Part shown: piece after piece, positions 1 to 6,880 of the stretch
Layout: every line of letters starts with the position of its first letter
How positions within the stretch are numbered: position 1 is the first letter of the stretch
Assembly (NCBI GenBank): GCA_034421515.1
Contig: DAOUKH010000059.1
Location: 1-31,122 of the forward strand
Source of the DNA: DAOUKH01 sp034421515
GTDB taxonomy: Bacteria; Chloroflexota; Dehalococcoidia; SHYB01
DNA: 31,122 nt
Direction: 5' to 3'
Translations under genes and position numbers: made by a program
The notes under the pieces: model-generated
What the model was told of the DNA's origin: nothing
The model's database searches: none
Seen by the model: only the letters and a program-made list of their open reading frames with translations

Positions 1-301
1 CGAGAACGATTTGGATCATTCCCGCCATGATGACGATGGTGAATGCCTCGGCCAGGTTGTCGGCGTGCGCGGTGACGATGACTGCCATCGCTACGGACAT
101 AGGGCCGGTGGGACCGGAAATCTGGGATCGCGTTCCGCCGAAGACCGCCGCGAAGAAGCCCACCGCAATCGCCCCGTAGAGGCCGGGAAGCGCACCCAGA
201 CCGGAGCTTGTGCCAAAGGCCAAAGCCAACGGAAGGCTCACCACGGCCGCGGTGATGCCGCCGAAAAGGTCTCTACGGAAGCCTTCCGTGTTGTATGCCA
301 T
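1..301 (-). CDS. SulP-family sulfate/anion permease, N-terminal part (truncated by window edge)
   Basis: About 100 residues of the N-terminus are present; the rest lies left of the window. The translation starts MAYNTEGFRRDLFGGITAAV and continues with VVSLPLALAFG and then ISGPTGPMSVAMAVIV. This is the typical opening of SLC26/SulP transporters: a short cytoplasmic N-terminus, then a glycine/alanine-rich first membrane segment, then the SGPTGP motif. Family members move sulfate, bicarbonate or other anions across the inner membrane. The ATG at 301 follows a weak GGA about 10 bases upstream. It is divergent from the Clp gene. Sulfate as substrate would fit the cysH-cysC operon 3 kb away, but the substrate cannot be read from this fragment and bicarbonate is equally possible. 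Confidence 0.85.
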   Translation of the reverse strand, partial: MAYNTEGFRRDLFGGITAAVVSLPLALAFGTSSGLGALPGLYGAIAVGFFAAVFGGTRSQISGPTGPMSVAMAVIVTAHADNLAEAFTIVIMAGMIQIVL

Positions 302-315
302 GCTATTCGTCCGGG

Positions 316-321
316 AGTATA
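316..321 (-). promoter_or_regulatory. Possible -10 box for the SulP gene
   Basis: On the minus strand TATACT lies 15 bases before the permease ATG. No good -35 hexamer is visible at 16-18 bp, so this is a weak call. It would give a very short leader. Confidence 0.3.
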
Positions 322-386
322 CGGCTTCGGGCGTCGGTAAACCGGCCGTCCCAGCAAACGTAGGGAAGTCCGGCGGGAAGATACCG

Positions 387-413
387 TATAATCCGACGGA
401 GTGGTATCAGGAG
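387..413 (+). promoter_or_regulatory. -10 box and ribosome binding site of the Clp gene
   Basis: A perfect TATAAT lies at 387-392. AGGAG at 409-413 sits 7 bases before the ATG at 421. The expected -35 area (about 364-369) does not resemble TTGACA, so the promoter may depend on an activator or another sigma factor. I see no CIRCE-type inverted repeat that would indicate HrcA heat-shock control. Confidence 0.45.
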
Positions 414-420
414 TGAGCGG

Positions 421-3183
421 ATGAGCTTGGGGCGGATGGCCCCAGAAGTCGGGCGGGTTCTTGCGCGGGCGCATGCGGCAGCGGCGGCCGCGAGGCACGA
501 CGCGGTCAACGCCGCGGACCTTGCGGCGGCGCTGCTGGACGACACCGCCGAAAGCTTCGGCGAGGCTCTGCGCCAGGCGGGCGCGAACGTCGACGGAGTG
601 CGGTTGGCCCTCTCGCCGAGCTCAAACGGACGCGCCGACAAGGCCCCACTCCTCTACCCGGCTCCAGCCCTGGCGGAGGCCCTGGCGGGAGCACGGCGCC
701 GGGCGCGGTCCCGCGGGCGTCAGGAGACCGCGCTTCCCGACCTCGCCGAGGAACTGCTGGGAGAACGGACGGGGGGATCTGTCCGTACGCGTCTCTTGGA
801 CCTCGGCGTCAAGCCGCAGGAGATCGACCGCGCCGTGGCATCCCTCCGCACGGCGCCCCTCGACGCTGGGGACGGTCCGCGGGCGCGGACACTTCGCAAG
901 TTCAGCCGTTGTTTGACCGACTTGGCGTGCAACGGCCAGCTCGACCCCGTAATCGGACGCCACCGGGAGGTCCACCGCCTGATCCACGTGCTCTGCCGGC
1001 GCTCCAAGAACAACCCCCTCCTCATCGGCCCTCCGGGCATCGGTAAGACGTCGATTGCCGCGGGCCTGGCCCAGCGCATCGCCGACGGCGACGCGCCGAA
1101 GGCCCTGGCCGAAAAGAGCATCTTCGCCCTGGACCTAGGAGCCGTCGCCGCGGGAAGCGACTACCGCGGCGTCGCCGAGGAGCGCGTCAAAGCCGCCATC
1201 GACGACGCTCGTGAGGCCGGGGGTCAGTGCATCCTGTTCATCGCAGACCTGCACACCCTGGTGCGCGGGGGGCAGGGCGGCCCGGACGTGGGCGGCGCGC
1301 TCAAACCCGCGCTGGCGTCGGGGAACCTTCGTTGCATCGCGACGGCCACGCCCGAGGGATACCGCAACCATATCGAGAACGACCCCGCGTTGGCGCGAAG
1401 CTTTCAACCCATCTTCATCGACGAGCCATCGGTCGCGGAGACGGTGAGCATCTTGCGCGGACTGCGCGGCGCCTACGAGTCGCACCACGACATCCACATC
1501 ACGGACGAAGCGCTCGAAGCGGCCGCGTCCCTCTCCCACCGGTTCATCACCGAGCACTCCCTTCCCGCCAAGGCCATCGATCTGATCGACGAAGCCTCGG
1601 CGCGGGCCGTAATCGAGCGCGAGATGCCGCCCGCCGAAGTCGACGAGGGCAAGCGTCGGGCGGGGCAACTCGACGCCGAGCTCCGCGGCATGATCGCGGA
1701 GGGCGTTGAAGACGGGCTTATCGATGCGGTAGAGGAGGAACGCGACCGCCTGCGCGTCGAGGCGGCGGACGCCGAACGCGCATGGCATGAGCAGCGTACC
1801 CTCGGAGAGGACGCGCGGGCGCTCCGCGATCGGCTGGAATGGGTCGAGCTCCTGGAGGCCCACCGCGGCGGGAACGGCGCGACGCTGAACACCTCGCGCG
1901 AGCTGAAGCAGCTTCGCCGCCGGCTTGACCTCGTCGAGAAGGACCTGCTCGCGCTGCAGGAGGAGCGCCGCCTCTACAAACCGGCCCTCGGGAGCGAGGA
2001 CATCGCGCAGGCGGTGGCCGTCTGGACCGGCATCCCGGCCCGCAAGGTCGTCGAGGACGAACGCGCCAAGCTGCTCGGTATGGAAGAGACGCTCCACGAG
2101 CGCGTCGTGGGCCAGGACAAAGCGGTGACGGCGGTGAGCCGCGCGGTGCGGCTCGCCCGCGCCGGCATGAAGGACCCGAACCGCCCCGTCGGCAGCTTCC
2201 TCTTCCTCGGCCCCACCGGGGTGGGCAAGACGGAGCTCTCGCGGGCGGTGGCGGAGTTCCTGTTCGACGATGAGGCCGCGATGGTGCGCATCGACATGTC
2301 CGAGTACATGGAGAAGCACTCGGTCTCCCGCCTGCTCGGCGCGCCGCCGGGCTACATCGGCTACGAGGACAGCGGACAACTGACCGAGTACGTCCGCCGC
2401 CGCCCCTACTCCGTCGTCCTCTTCGACGAGATCGAGAAGGCCCACCCCGACGTCTTCAACCTGCTCCTGCAGATCATGGACGACGGCCGGCTGACCGATG
2501 GCCACGGCCGTACCGTCGACTTCAAGAGCGTGATTCTCATCATGACCAGCAACGTCGGCGGGCATCTCTACCGGGAGGCGATCGACAAGCCGGCTCACGA
2601 GCTCGACGCGCTGCTCCAAGAGGAAATGCGCTCGAACTTCCGCCCTGAATTCCTCAACCGCATCGACGCCATCGTACGCTTCGACATCCTCCGCAAACGG
2701 CAGATCAAGGACATCGTCGATATCCAGATCAGGCAGGTGAACCGCCGGCTCGAAGGCGGCAGTATCGTCCTCGAAGCGCAGGAGGCCGTGCGCGACTACC
2801 TCGCCGACCGCGGCTTCGACCGGCTGCAGGGCGCCCGGCCGCTGAAGCGGCTCATCCAGCACGAGGTCCTCGAACCGCTGGCCGACCGCGTGCTCCGCGG
2901 CGAATTCGTTGCCGGCGACACCGTGGTCCTGACGCTCGGCCGCGGCGGGAACGGCGTCATACTGCGGCGCCGCCGCCCAAAGCGGCGACGCGCCGCCAGG
3001 AGCAACGTGCGGGACGCCACGCCCGAGGTGGTCGACGCGGAGGATGACGCAGCGGCTAACGCCAACTCATCCACCGAGGAAGGGACGGCGGGGATCATCA
3101 ACTCGCCGCTGCCGCCCGAGCACCTGATTGACGAGGCGCGGACGAGCTCGCCGGGGAACTACGGCGCGCCCTGCTCCGAGTAG
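421..3183 (+). CDS. ClpB-like AAA+ unfoldase/disaggregase with degenerate first ATPase domain
   Basis: A 920-residue Hsp100 protein. Residues 1-145 are a divergent Clp N-domain. ATPase domain 1 has Walker A GPPGIGKT (203-210) and pore tyrosine Y248. About 400-520 is a charged, probably coiled-coil middle region. ATPase domain 2 has Walker A GPTGVGKT (597-604), pore loop GYIGY (644-648), Walker B DE (669-670), arginine finger R747 and sensor 2 GARPLKR (804-810). There is no IGF/IGL-type ClpP-binding loop between the second domain's TSN motif and FRPEFLNRID. With the sizeable middle domain, this points to a ClpB-type disaggregase rather than ClpA/ClpC. Oddities: domain 1 Walker B reads ILFIADLH instead of ILFIDELH, the usual arginine pair before FQ is R-S, and a tail of about 70 residues starts with a run of arginines. 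No neighbouring gene suggests a partner. Confidence 0.9.
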   Translation: MSLGRMAPEVGRVLARAHAAAAAARHDAVNAADLAAALLDDTAESFGEALRQAGANVDGVRLALSPSSNGRADKAPLLYPAPALAEALAGARRRARSRGRQETALPDLAEELLGERTGGSVRTRLLDLGVKPQEIDRAVASLRTAPLDAGDGPRARTLRKFSRCLTDLACNGQLDPVIGRHREVHRLIHVLCRRSKNNPLLIGPPGIGKTSIAAGLAQRIADGDAPKALAEKSIFALDLGAVAAGSDYRGVAEERVKAAIDDAREAGGQCILFIADLHTLVRGGQGGPDVGGALKPALASGNLRCIATATPEGYRNHIENDPALARSFQPIFIDEPSVAETVSILRGLRGAYESHHDIHITDEALEAAASLSHRFITEHSLPAKAIDLIDEASARAVIEREMPPAEVDEGKRRAGQLDAELRGMIAEGVEDGLIDAVEEERDRLRVEAADAERAWHEQRTLGEDARALRDRLEWVELLEAHRGGNGATLNTSRELKQLRRRLDLVEKDLLALQEERRLYKPALGSEDIAQAVAVWTGIPARKVVEDERAKLLGMEETLHERVVGQDKAVTAVSRAVRLARAGMKDPNRPVGSFLFLGPTGVGKTELSRAVAEFLFDDEAAMVRIDMSEYMEKHSVSRLLGAPPGYIGYEDSGQLTEYVRRRPYSVVLFDEIEKAHPDVFNLLLQIMDDGRLTDGHGRTVDFKSVILIMTSNVGGHLYREAIDKPAHELDALLQEEMRSNFRPEFLNRIDAIVRFDILRKRQIKDIVDIQIRQVNRRLEGGSIVLEAQEAVRDYLADRGFDRLQGARPLKRLIQHEVLEPLADRVLRGEFVAGDTVVLTLGRGGNGVILRRRRPKRRRAARSNVRDATPEVVDAEDDAAANANSSTEEGTAGIINSPLPPEHLIDEARTSSPGNYGAPCSE

Positions 3184-3199
3184 CCGCGAAGGCGGCCTA
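3181..3199. terminator. Short hairpin spanning the two convergent stop codons
   Basis: GCCGC-GAAG-GCGGC forms a 5-bp GC stem with a 4-base loop. It lies between the Clp stop (TAG at 3181) and the crotonase stop on the minus strand (3197-3199). There is no T-run on either side, so it is at best a weak bidirectional terminator. Only 13 bases separate the two genes. Confidence 0.35.
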
Positions 3200-3991
3200 G
3201 CCCCAGTTGGGCTCGCGCTTCTCGAGGAAGGCCAGGATGCCCTCTTCGTGGTCGGCGTGCTGGCGGCCAATTTGATTCGAAAGCGTCTCAGTGTGAATCT
3301 GGGGCACGTGCGGCGCATCCAGACCGTTATAGAGCACGTCCTTGGCGAACGATAGCGCCTGCGCCGGCATCTTCGCCATGGTCTGGGCCATCTCCATCGT
3401 GAACGGCATGAGCTCGTCGTGGGGCACGACGTGGTTCACCAGGCCGATCTCCTTCGCCTCCTGAGCGTCGATGATCCGGGCGGTGAACACAAGCTCGCAC
3501 GCCTTGGCGATGCCCACCAGGCGGGTGAGGTTGTAGCTGGAGCCGAACTCCGGTCCGAGCGCCATGCGCAGGAAGATAGCGCCCAAGCGCGCCTTCTCGG
3601 AGGCGATCCGGATATCGGCGGCGAGCGGCACGCTGAACCCGAGCCCGACGGCCGCCCCGTTGATCGCGGCGATGATCGGCTTCCGGACGCGCCGAATCTC
3701 GACGGCGAACTCTTCGAGCTTCATATGGTCGAGGGCCGCCCGGTGCACGCCCGTCGCCTTCGACATCTCGTACGCCGCCTTGAACTCGTCGACGTCGGCC
3801 CCCGAGGAGAACGCCGAGCCGGCGCCCGTGATCACGATCGCGCGGACCTCCGGGTCCTCGCCCGCTTTGCGCACGGCCGCCCAGGCGCTCAGCATCATGC
3901 TGTTCGTCCAAGCGTTGCGCTTGTCGGGACGGTTCAGGGTAATGACTTCGACACGGCCTTGCCGCTCGATCAGAATCTCATCGTTGCTCAT
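3197..3991 (-). CDS. Enoyl-CoA hydratase/isomerase (crotonase) family protein
   Basis: A 264-residue single-domain crotonase, normal length for the family. The first oxyanion-hole segment is SSGADVDEF (62-70), and NGAAVGLGFS (111-120) is the second. The position of the first catalytic glutamate of classic hydratases (the QPE motif) holds F140. A glutamate is present at E148 (GPEFGSS) and another at E166, which aligns with the second hydratase glutamate. This arrangement suggests an isomerase or other crotonase reaction rather than standard 2-enoyl-CoA hydration; the substrate is unknown. The ATG at 3991 is preceded by GGGGAG. It lies 34 bp after cysC in the same direction, so it is probably the last gene of the cysH-cysC operon. 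Nothing ties it to sulfur metabolism other than position. Confidence 0.9.
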   Translation of the reverse strand: MSNDEILIERQGRVEVITLNRPDKRNAWTNSMMLSAWAAVRKAGEDPEVRAIVITGAGSAFSSGADVDEFKAAYEMSKATGVHRAALDHMKLEEFAVEIRRVRKPIIAAINGAAVGLGFSVPLAADIRIASEKARLGAIFLRMALGPEFGSSYNLTRLVGIAKACELVFTARIIDAQEAKEIGLVNHVVPHDELMPFTMEMAQTMAKMPAQALSFAKDVLYNGLDAPHVPQIHTETLSNQIGRQHADHEEGILAFLEKREPNWG

Positions 3992-4025
3992 GGCGTCTCC
4001 CCGGATGCGGCCCCAGGCGCGGGCG

Positions 4026-4559
4026 CTACGCCGGGGCGGTGAGGCCCATCGACTCCAGCTTGGAGAGGATCGCGCCCAGGCTTTCCTCTTCGCTCTGCGT
4101 GCCGGAGTTTACCTGCACTTCAGGCTCTTCGGGAGCCTCGTAGGGGTCGGAGACGCCGGTGAAGTTTTTGATCTCGCCGGCCAGAGCTTTCTTGTAGAGA
4201 CCCTTCACGTCGCGCTCCGCCAGCGTGTCGATCGCGCATTCTACGTAGACCTCGACGAAGTGATCGATCGTCGTGCGCACTTCGTCCCGGATCTCCCTAT
4301 ACGGAGAGATCGCCGCGGCGATCGCGACCACGCCGTTGCGGCTCAGCAGGTCGCAGACGAAGCCGATGCGCCGGATGTTGGTGTCGCGGTCCTCTTTGCT
4401 GAACCCGAGGCCCTTACTGAGGTTGGTGCGGACGACGTCGCCGTCGAGGATTTCTACCTTGTGGCCCCGCTCGCGCAGGACCGGCGCCAATGCCTCGGCC
4501 AGGGTGCTCTTGCCCGCCCCGGAGAGGCCGGTGAACCAGACCGTGAATCCCTTATCCAA
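4026..4559 (-). CDS. cysC: Adenylylsulfate (APS) kinase
   Basis: A 177-residue enzyme that phosphorylates APS to PAPS using ATP in the cytoplasm. It opens with GFTVWFTGLSGAGKSTLA; the P-loop GLSGAGKST is at 11-19. Further family motifs are LDGDVVRTNL, a GFSKEDRDTNIRRIG segment and the ISPYREIRDEVR loop. I chose the TTG at 4559 because the preceding AAGGAG (4565-4570) is well spaced and the protein then begins exactly where family members do. This TTG overlaps the cysH stop by 8 bases (TTGGATAA), which indicates translational coupling. An APS kinase beside an APS reductase means PAPS is probably made for sulfation rather than for reduction, or the two enzymes are alternative branches. No ATP sulfurylase gene is in the window. 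Confidence 0.95.
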   Translation of the reverse strand: MDKGFTVWFTGLSGAGKSTLAEALAPVLRERGHKVEILDGDVVRTNLSKGLGFSKEDRDTNIRRIGFVCDLLSRNGVVAIAAAISPYREIRDEVRTTIDHFVEVYVECAIDTLAERDVKGLYKKALAGEIKNFTGVSDPYEAPEEPEVQVNSGTQSEEESLGAILSKLESMGLTAPA

Positions 4560-5304
4560 TGGGTCTCCTTAGCGTGGTCGCCTTGCGCTCCCGCTTGACG
4601 TGCAGTCCACACTCGACTTTGTCGCTCCCCGCCCATCGTCCGTCGCGCTCATCGGCGGCGTCGCCTACGGGCCGTGTGCAATGCGTGCAGCCGATGCTCT
4701 TGTAGCCCCGGTCGAGCAGCACGTTGTAGGCCAGCTTGTTGTCCATGACGTAGCCCCAGATGTCCGTATTCGTCCAATGGGCCACAGGGTTGATCTTGAT
4801 GAGGTCGAAGTTGGCGTCGCGTTCGACGAGCCCGACGCGCTCGCGGGTCTGGGTCTGGTCGCGGCGGATGCCGGAGATCCAGGCATCGAGCCCCTCGATC
4901 GCACGGGCGTTAGGCCGGACCTTGCGGAGGTCGCAGCAGAGGTCGGGGTCGGTGCGCCACAGCTCAGGACCGAATAGGCCCGCCTGCTCCTCCGGCGTGA
5001 ACTCGGACTTGTAGGCGACGGGCTCGATGCCGTAGCGCCGCTTCACCTCTTCGACATAGGCGTAGGTCTCCGGAAAGAGGAAGTCGGTGTCGAGGTAGTA
5101 GACCTTGAGCGCGGGATTGATCTTGACGGCCATGTCGAGGATGACCGCCCCGGAAGCGCCCCCGAAGCTCATCGCCAGCGCGACGCGGTCGCCGAACGTG
5201 TCGAACGCCCAGCGGAGGATGTCTGTGGGGGCCTGGTCTTCGAAGCCGTCCGAGAGCGCTCGGAGATCTTCGGTCTTGAAGAGCGGTTTTGGTTGGGCGG
5301 GCAT
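4552..5304 (-). CDS. cysH: Adenylylsulfate reductase, [4Fe-4S] assimilatory type (CysH family)
   Basis: A 250-residue reductase of the PAPS/APS reductase family, which reduces activated sulfate to sulfite with thioredoxin or a similar donor. The nucleotide-binding segment is SFGGASG (46-52) and LDTDFLFPETY follows (71-81). The cysteine pair C123-C124 and the C206-x-x-C209 pair are the ligands of the iron-sulfur cluster that marks APS-specific bacterial reductases. The catalytic cysteine is in ECGLH (231-235). The ATG at 5304 is preceded by AGAAGGA. It is the first gene of the operon with cysC and the crotonase. Its 5' region holds a strong promoter, a possible short ORF ending in two Cys codons, and an intrinsic terminator, suggesting control by premature termination. 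Confidence 0.95.
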   Translation of the reverse strand: MPAQPKPLFKTEDLRALSDGFEDQAPTDILRWAFDTFGDRVALAMSFGGASGAVILDMAVKINPALKVYYLDTDFLFPETYAYVEEVKRRYGIEPVAYKSEFTPEEQAGLFGPELWRTDPDLCCDLRKVRPNARAIEGLDAWISGIRRDQTQTRERVGLVERDANFDLIKINPVAHWTNTDIWGYVMDNKLAYNVLLDRGYKSIGCTHCTRPVGDAADERDGRWAGSDKVECGLHVKRERKATTLRRPIG

Positions 5305-5358
5305 TGCTGTCCTTCTGCGGCTTCGCAGTTTCGTAGTGAGGGGTGGTGCGCGGTGGGC

Positions 5359-5410
5359 AAAAAAATACAGCCTTCGGCGGCGGTCTCAAATCCCGGCCGC
5401 GGTCAGGCTG
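5359..5410 (-). terminator. Intrinsic terminator in the cysH leader
   Basis: Reading the minus strand: CAGCCT (5410-5405), then GCGGC, a 14-base loop, GCCGC, then AGGCTG (5373-5368), then TA and seven Ts (5365-5359). The outer 6-bp and inner 5-bp stems are separated by a small internal loop. It lies downstream of the cysH promoter and 54 bases before the cysH ATG. It can therefore act as an attenuator of cysH, as the terminator of the upstream complex III operon, or both. Confidence 0.7.
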
Positions 5411-5412
5411 CT

Positions 5413-5496
5413 CTAACAGGTACAGACGTTACGGAATCGCAAGCGGGAACCCCACCGGCTGACTTCGTTCAATTCCCTGAGCCCTAGCCTCTTCAT
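5413..5496 (-). CDS. Possible cysteine leader peptide (27 codons)
   Basis: A short frame ATG(5496)-TAG(5413) on the minus strand encodes a basic 27-residue peptide ending RNVCTC. Its two TGT cysteine codons are immediately before the stop, and the stop lies 2 bases before the terminator stem. A position like this before a cysteine-biosynthesis gene is what ribosome-mediated attenuation would need. Against it: the ATG overlaps the -10 hexamer (TACAATG), so transcripts from that promoter would lack it, and I find no well-placed alternative start. It could be translated only from upstream read-through or from an unusual in-frame start such as the TTG at 5472. I also see no strong antiterminator pairing. 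Confidence 0.25.
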   Translation of the reverse strand: MKRLGLRELNEVSRWGSRLRFRNVCTC

Positions 5497-5522
5497 TGTA
5501 TCCCACCCCTGGAGCCTGTCAA
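5495..5522 (-). promoter_or_regulatory. Sigma-70-type promoter of the cysH operon
   Basis: On the minus strand a perfect TTGACA (5522-5517) is followed, after 16 bp, by TACAAT (5500-5495). Transcription should start near 5488 and give a leader of about 180 bases before cysH. The promoter begins only about 12 bases after the last gene of the complex III operon. Confidence 0.75.
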
Positions 5523-5534
5523 ACATGGAGGGCG

Positions 5535-5777
5535 CTAGCGGTCGCCGAGGAGGCGGCCGATATCCTCGTCCCTGGGCATGAGAAGGGAGTCCTCGCGCAC
5601 GCCGAGCATCCGGGCCACGTTTCTCCGCCGGTCGCCGGAGCGCCGCAGGCTGAAGAAACCGAGCACGCCGAGGCCTGCCGCGCCGACACCGACGAGCCCA
5701 AGAAAGCCGCGGCGGCTGACGCCACCGGGACTTTCGCCGTCCGGCCGCTCGGGATGAGGGAGGACCGCTTCCGACAT
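5535..5777 (-). CDS. Small single-span membrane protein at the end of the complex III operon
   Basis: An 80-residue protein. The start at 5777 is chosen because GGGAG lies 5 bases before it and the gene then begins 1 base after the actE stop; an in-frame ATG 21 bases upstream lies inside actE. Residues about 19-42 (SRRGFLGLVGVGAAGLGVLG) resemble a twin-arginine-type signal or anchor and form one hydrophobic span. A basic, then acidic, soluble tail follows, with no cofactor motif. I do not recognise a named family. Its place, last in the operon and tightly spaced, suggests a small accessory subunit comparable to the single-span ActG subunit described for some alternative complex III enzymes, but sequence homology is not shown. 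Confidence 0.65.
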   Translation of the reverse strand: MSEAVLPHPERPDGESPGGVSRRGFLGLVGVGAAGLGVLGFFSLRRSGDRRRNVARMLGVREDSLLMPRDEDIGRLLGDR

Positions 5778-5778
5778 G

Positions 5779-6333
5779 CTAGCTCCCCTCCTGCGCAAAG
5801 GTGCGGAGGTAGTGAATCACCGACCACCGGTCCTCTTCTGAAAGCAAGTTCTTGAACTGCGGCATTACAAGGACGCCATTGGTGATCGACCAGTAGAGCT
5901 CGCCGTCAGTCTTCTCCTGCACCGCCTCCGCACCGAGGTTCGCGGGGCGGGCGTACCGGTATTTCACGAGTGCGTCGCCGACCCCACCGTCACCGCGCCC
6001 CGTCTGGCCGTGGCACATGGCGCAGTTCACGCGGAAGACCTCCGCGGCACGGGCCATTGTGTCCGCGTTGTTTGGAACGGGGTTGGGCACCGAGGGGGCG
6101 GTGGCCGAATCGAAGAGGATCTCGCGGCCGGTGATCGGGACCGCGAGGGGGTGCGGCAGGAGCCTCGGCGGCTCGCCCGCCTTGAAGGACTGCTGGTAGT
6201 GCTGCTCGGGGAAGATGTCGACCGAGTAGGACCCGCCCTCGCAGGCGGTCAGCACCAACGCGGCCAGGGCCACGATGACCAGCCCGGCGGCGGCGATCCG
6301 CCGGTGTGTCCGTATGTTCGGAAGAATGGTCAC
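5779..6333 (-). CDS. actE: Alternative complex III monoheme cytochrome c lipoprotein, ActE-type
   Basis: 184 residues. The N-terminal signal segment ends in a lipobox (LTAC, C31), so the protein should be a membrane-anchored lipoprotein on the outer face of the membrane. A single heme c site CAMCH is at 104-108 and the probable axial methionine is M157 (VMPQF). The C-terminal helix LSEEDRWSVIHYLRTFA is typical of class I cytochromes c. In alternative complex III this subunit takes part in electron transfer to the oxidase or a soluble carrier. The start is GTG at 6333 with no clear Shine-Dalgarno sequence, 9 bases after actD, so translation is probably coupled. Confidence 0.88.
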   Translation of the reverse strand: MTILPNIRTHRRIAAAGLVIVALAALVLTACEGGSYSVDIFPEQHYQQSFKAGEPPRLLPHPLAVPITGREILFDSATAPSVPNPVPNNADTMARAAEVFRVNCAMCHGQTGRGDGGVGDALVKYRYARPANLGAEAVQEKTDGELYWSITNGVLVMPQFKNLLSEEDRWSVIHYLRTFAQEGS

Positions 6334-6342
6334 GGTTGAAGC

Positions 6343-6852
6343 TTAGGCCTCGTGTTTGACGTCGACGGCGCCCGACTGGCGGAACACCAGGTCGGCGGCT
6401 TCGACACGGTCCTCGGGAGAGCGCAGGGCGATGCCGATGTAGCCCTCGGTAATCCGGCTGTCGTAGAGCCCCAGGCTTGGGCGGGGTAGGCGGGACTCGA
6501 AGAGCACGCCGAAGATGGTCATGACAATCGCGCCGAGCATCGTGCCTTCATAGGTGATAATCGCCATCGGCGGAATCGAGAGGATCGGCTTGCCGCCGGT
6601 GACGATGGGATAGGCCACCTGCGTGCCGGCGGTAATCAGAATCGCGACGGCGAAGCCGCAGGCCGCGCCGAAGAACGGGAAGGCGTACAGCCGGTGCTTG
6701 GGAATGGTCTCGCCGAAGGCGCCCTCGGGGTACGGGCTGCCGGTCAGCACCTCGTAGTCCGTGTTTTGGAAGCCTGCATCCGCCAGCCGGTCCGTCGCCA
6801 GCGCGGCGTGCTCGGCCTCCTTGAATATGCCCAAGACTTCTTTCGTCGCCAT
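6343..6852 (-). CDS. actD: Alternative complex III membrane subunit ActD (DUF3341)
   Basis: 169 residues. The N-terminal soluble part begins MATKEVLGIFKEAEHAALAT, with a helix that reads like the usual ActD opening, and ends near the PEGAFGETIPKHRL segment. Two hydrophobic spans follow (about 57-77 and 95-118). The C-terminal soluble part, IGIALRSPEDRVEAADLVFRQ, resembles the family's ferredoxin-like fold. ActD carries no cofactor and is a structural subunit next to the NrfD-type membrane protein. It lies 28 bp after actC and 9 bp before actE. Assignment rests on length, topology and position in a clear act operon. Confidence 0.85.
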   Translation of the reverse strand: MATKEVLGIFKEAEHAALATDRLADAGFQNTDYEVLTGSPYPEGAFGETIPKHRLYAFPFFGAACGFAVAILITAGTQVAYPIVTGGKPILSIPPMAIITYEGTMLGAIVMTIFGVLFESRLPRPSLGLYDSRITEGYIGIALRSPEDRVEAADLVFRQSGAVDVKHEA

Positions 6853-6880
6853 AGCCTCTACCTCTCTTGAACGGCCACGG

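Noticed and set aside
1135..2862. Long minus-strand open frame antisense to the Clp gene (575 residues)
   Set aside because: It has no recognisable domain and mirrors a clearly conserved Hsp100 gene; high GC content produces such shadow frames.
5305..5494. Cobalamin, SAM or T-box riboswitch in the cysH leader
   Set aside because: I could not find the conserved core of any of these (no B12 box, no SAM-I core, no AGGGTGG-ACCGCG T-box); only the terminator is clear.
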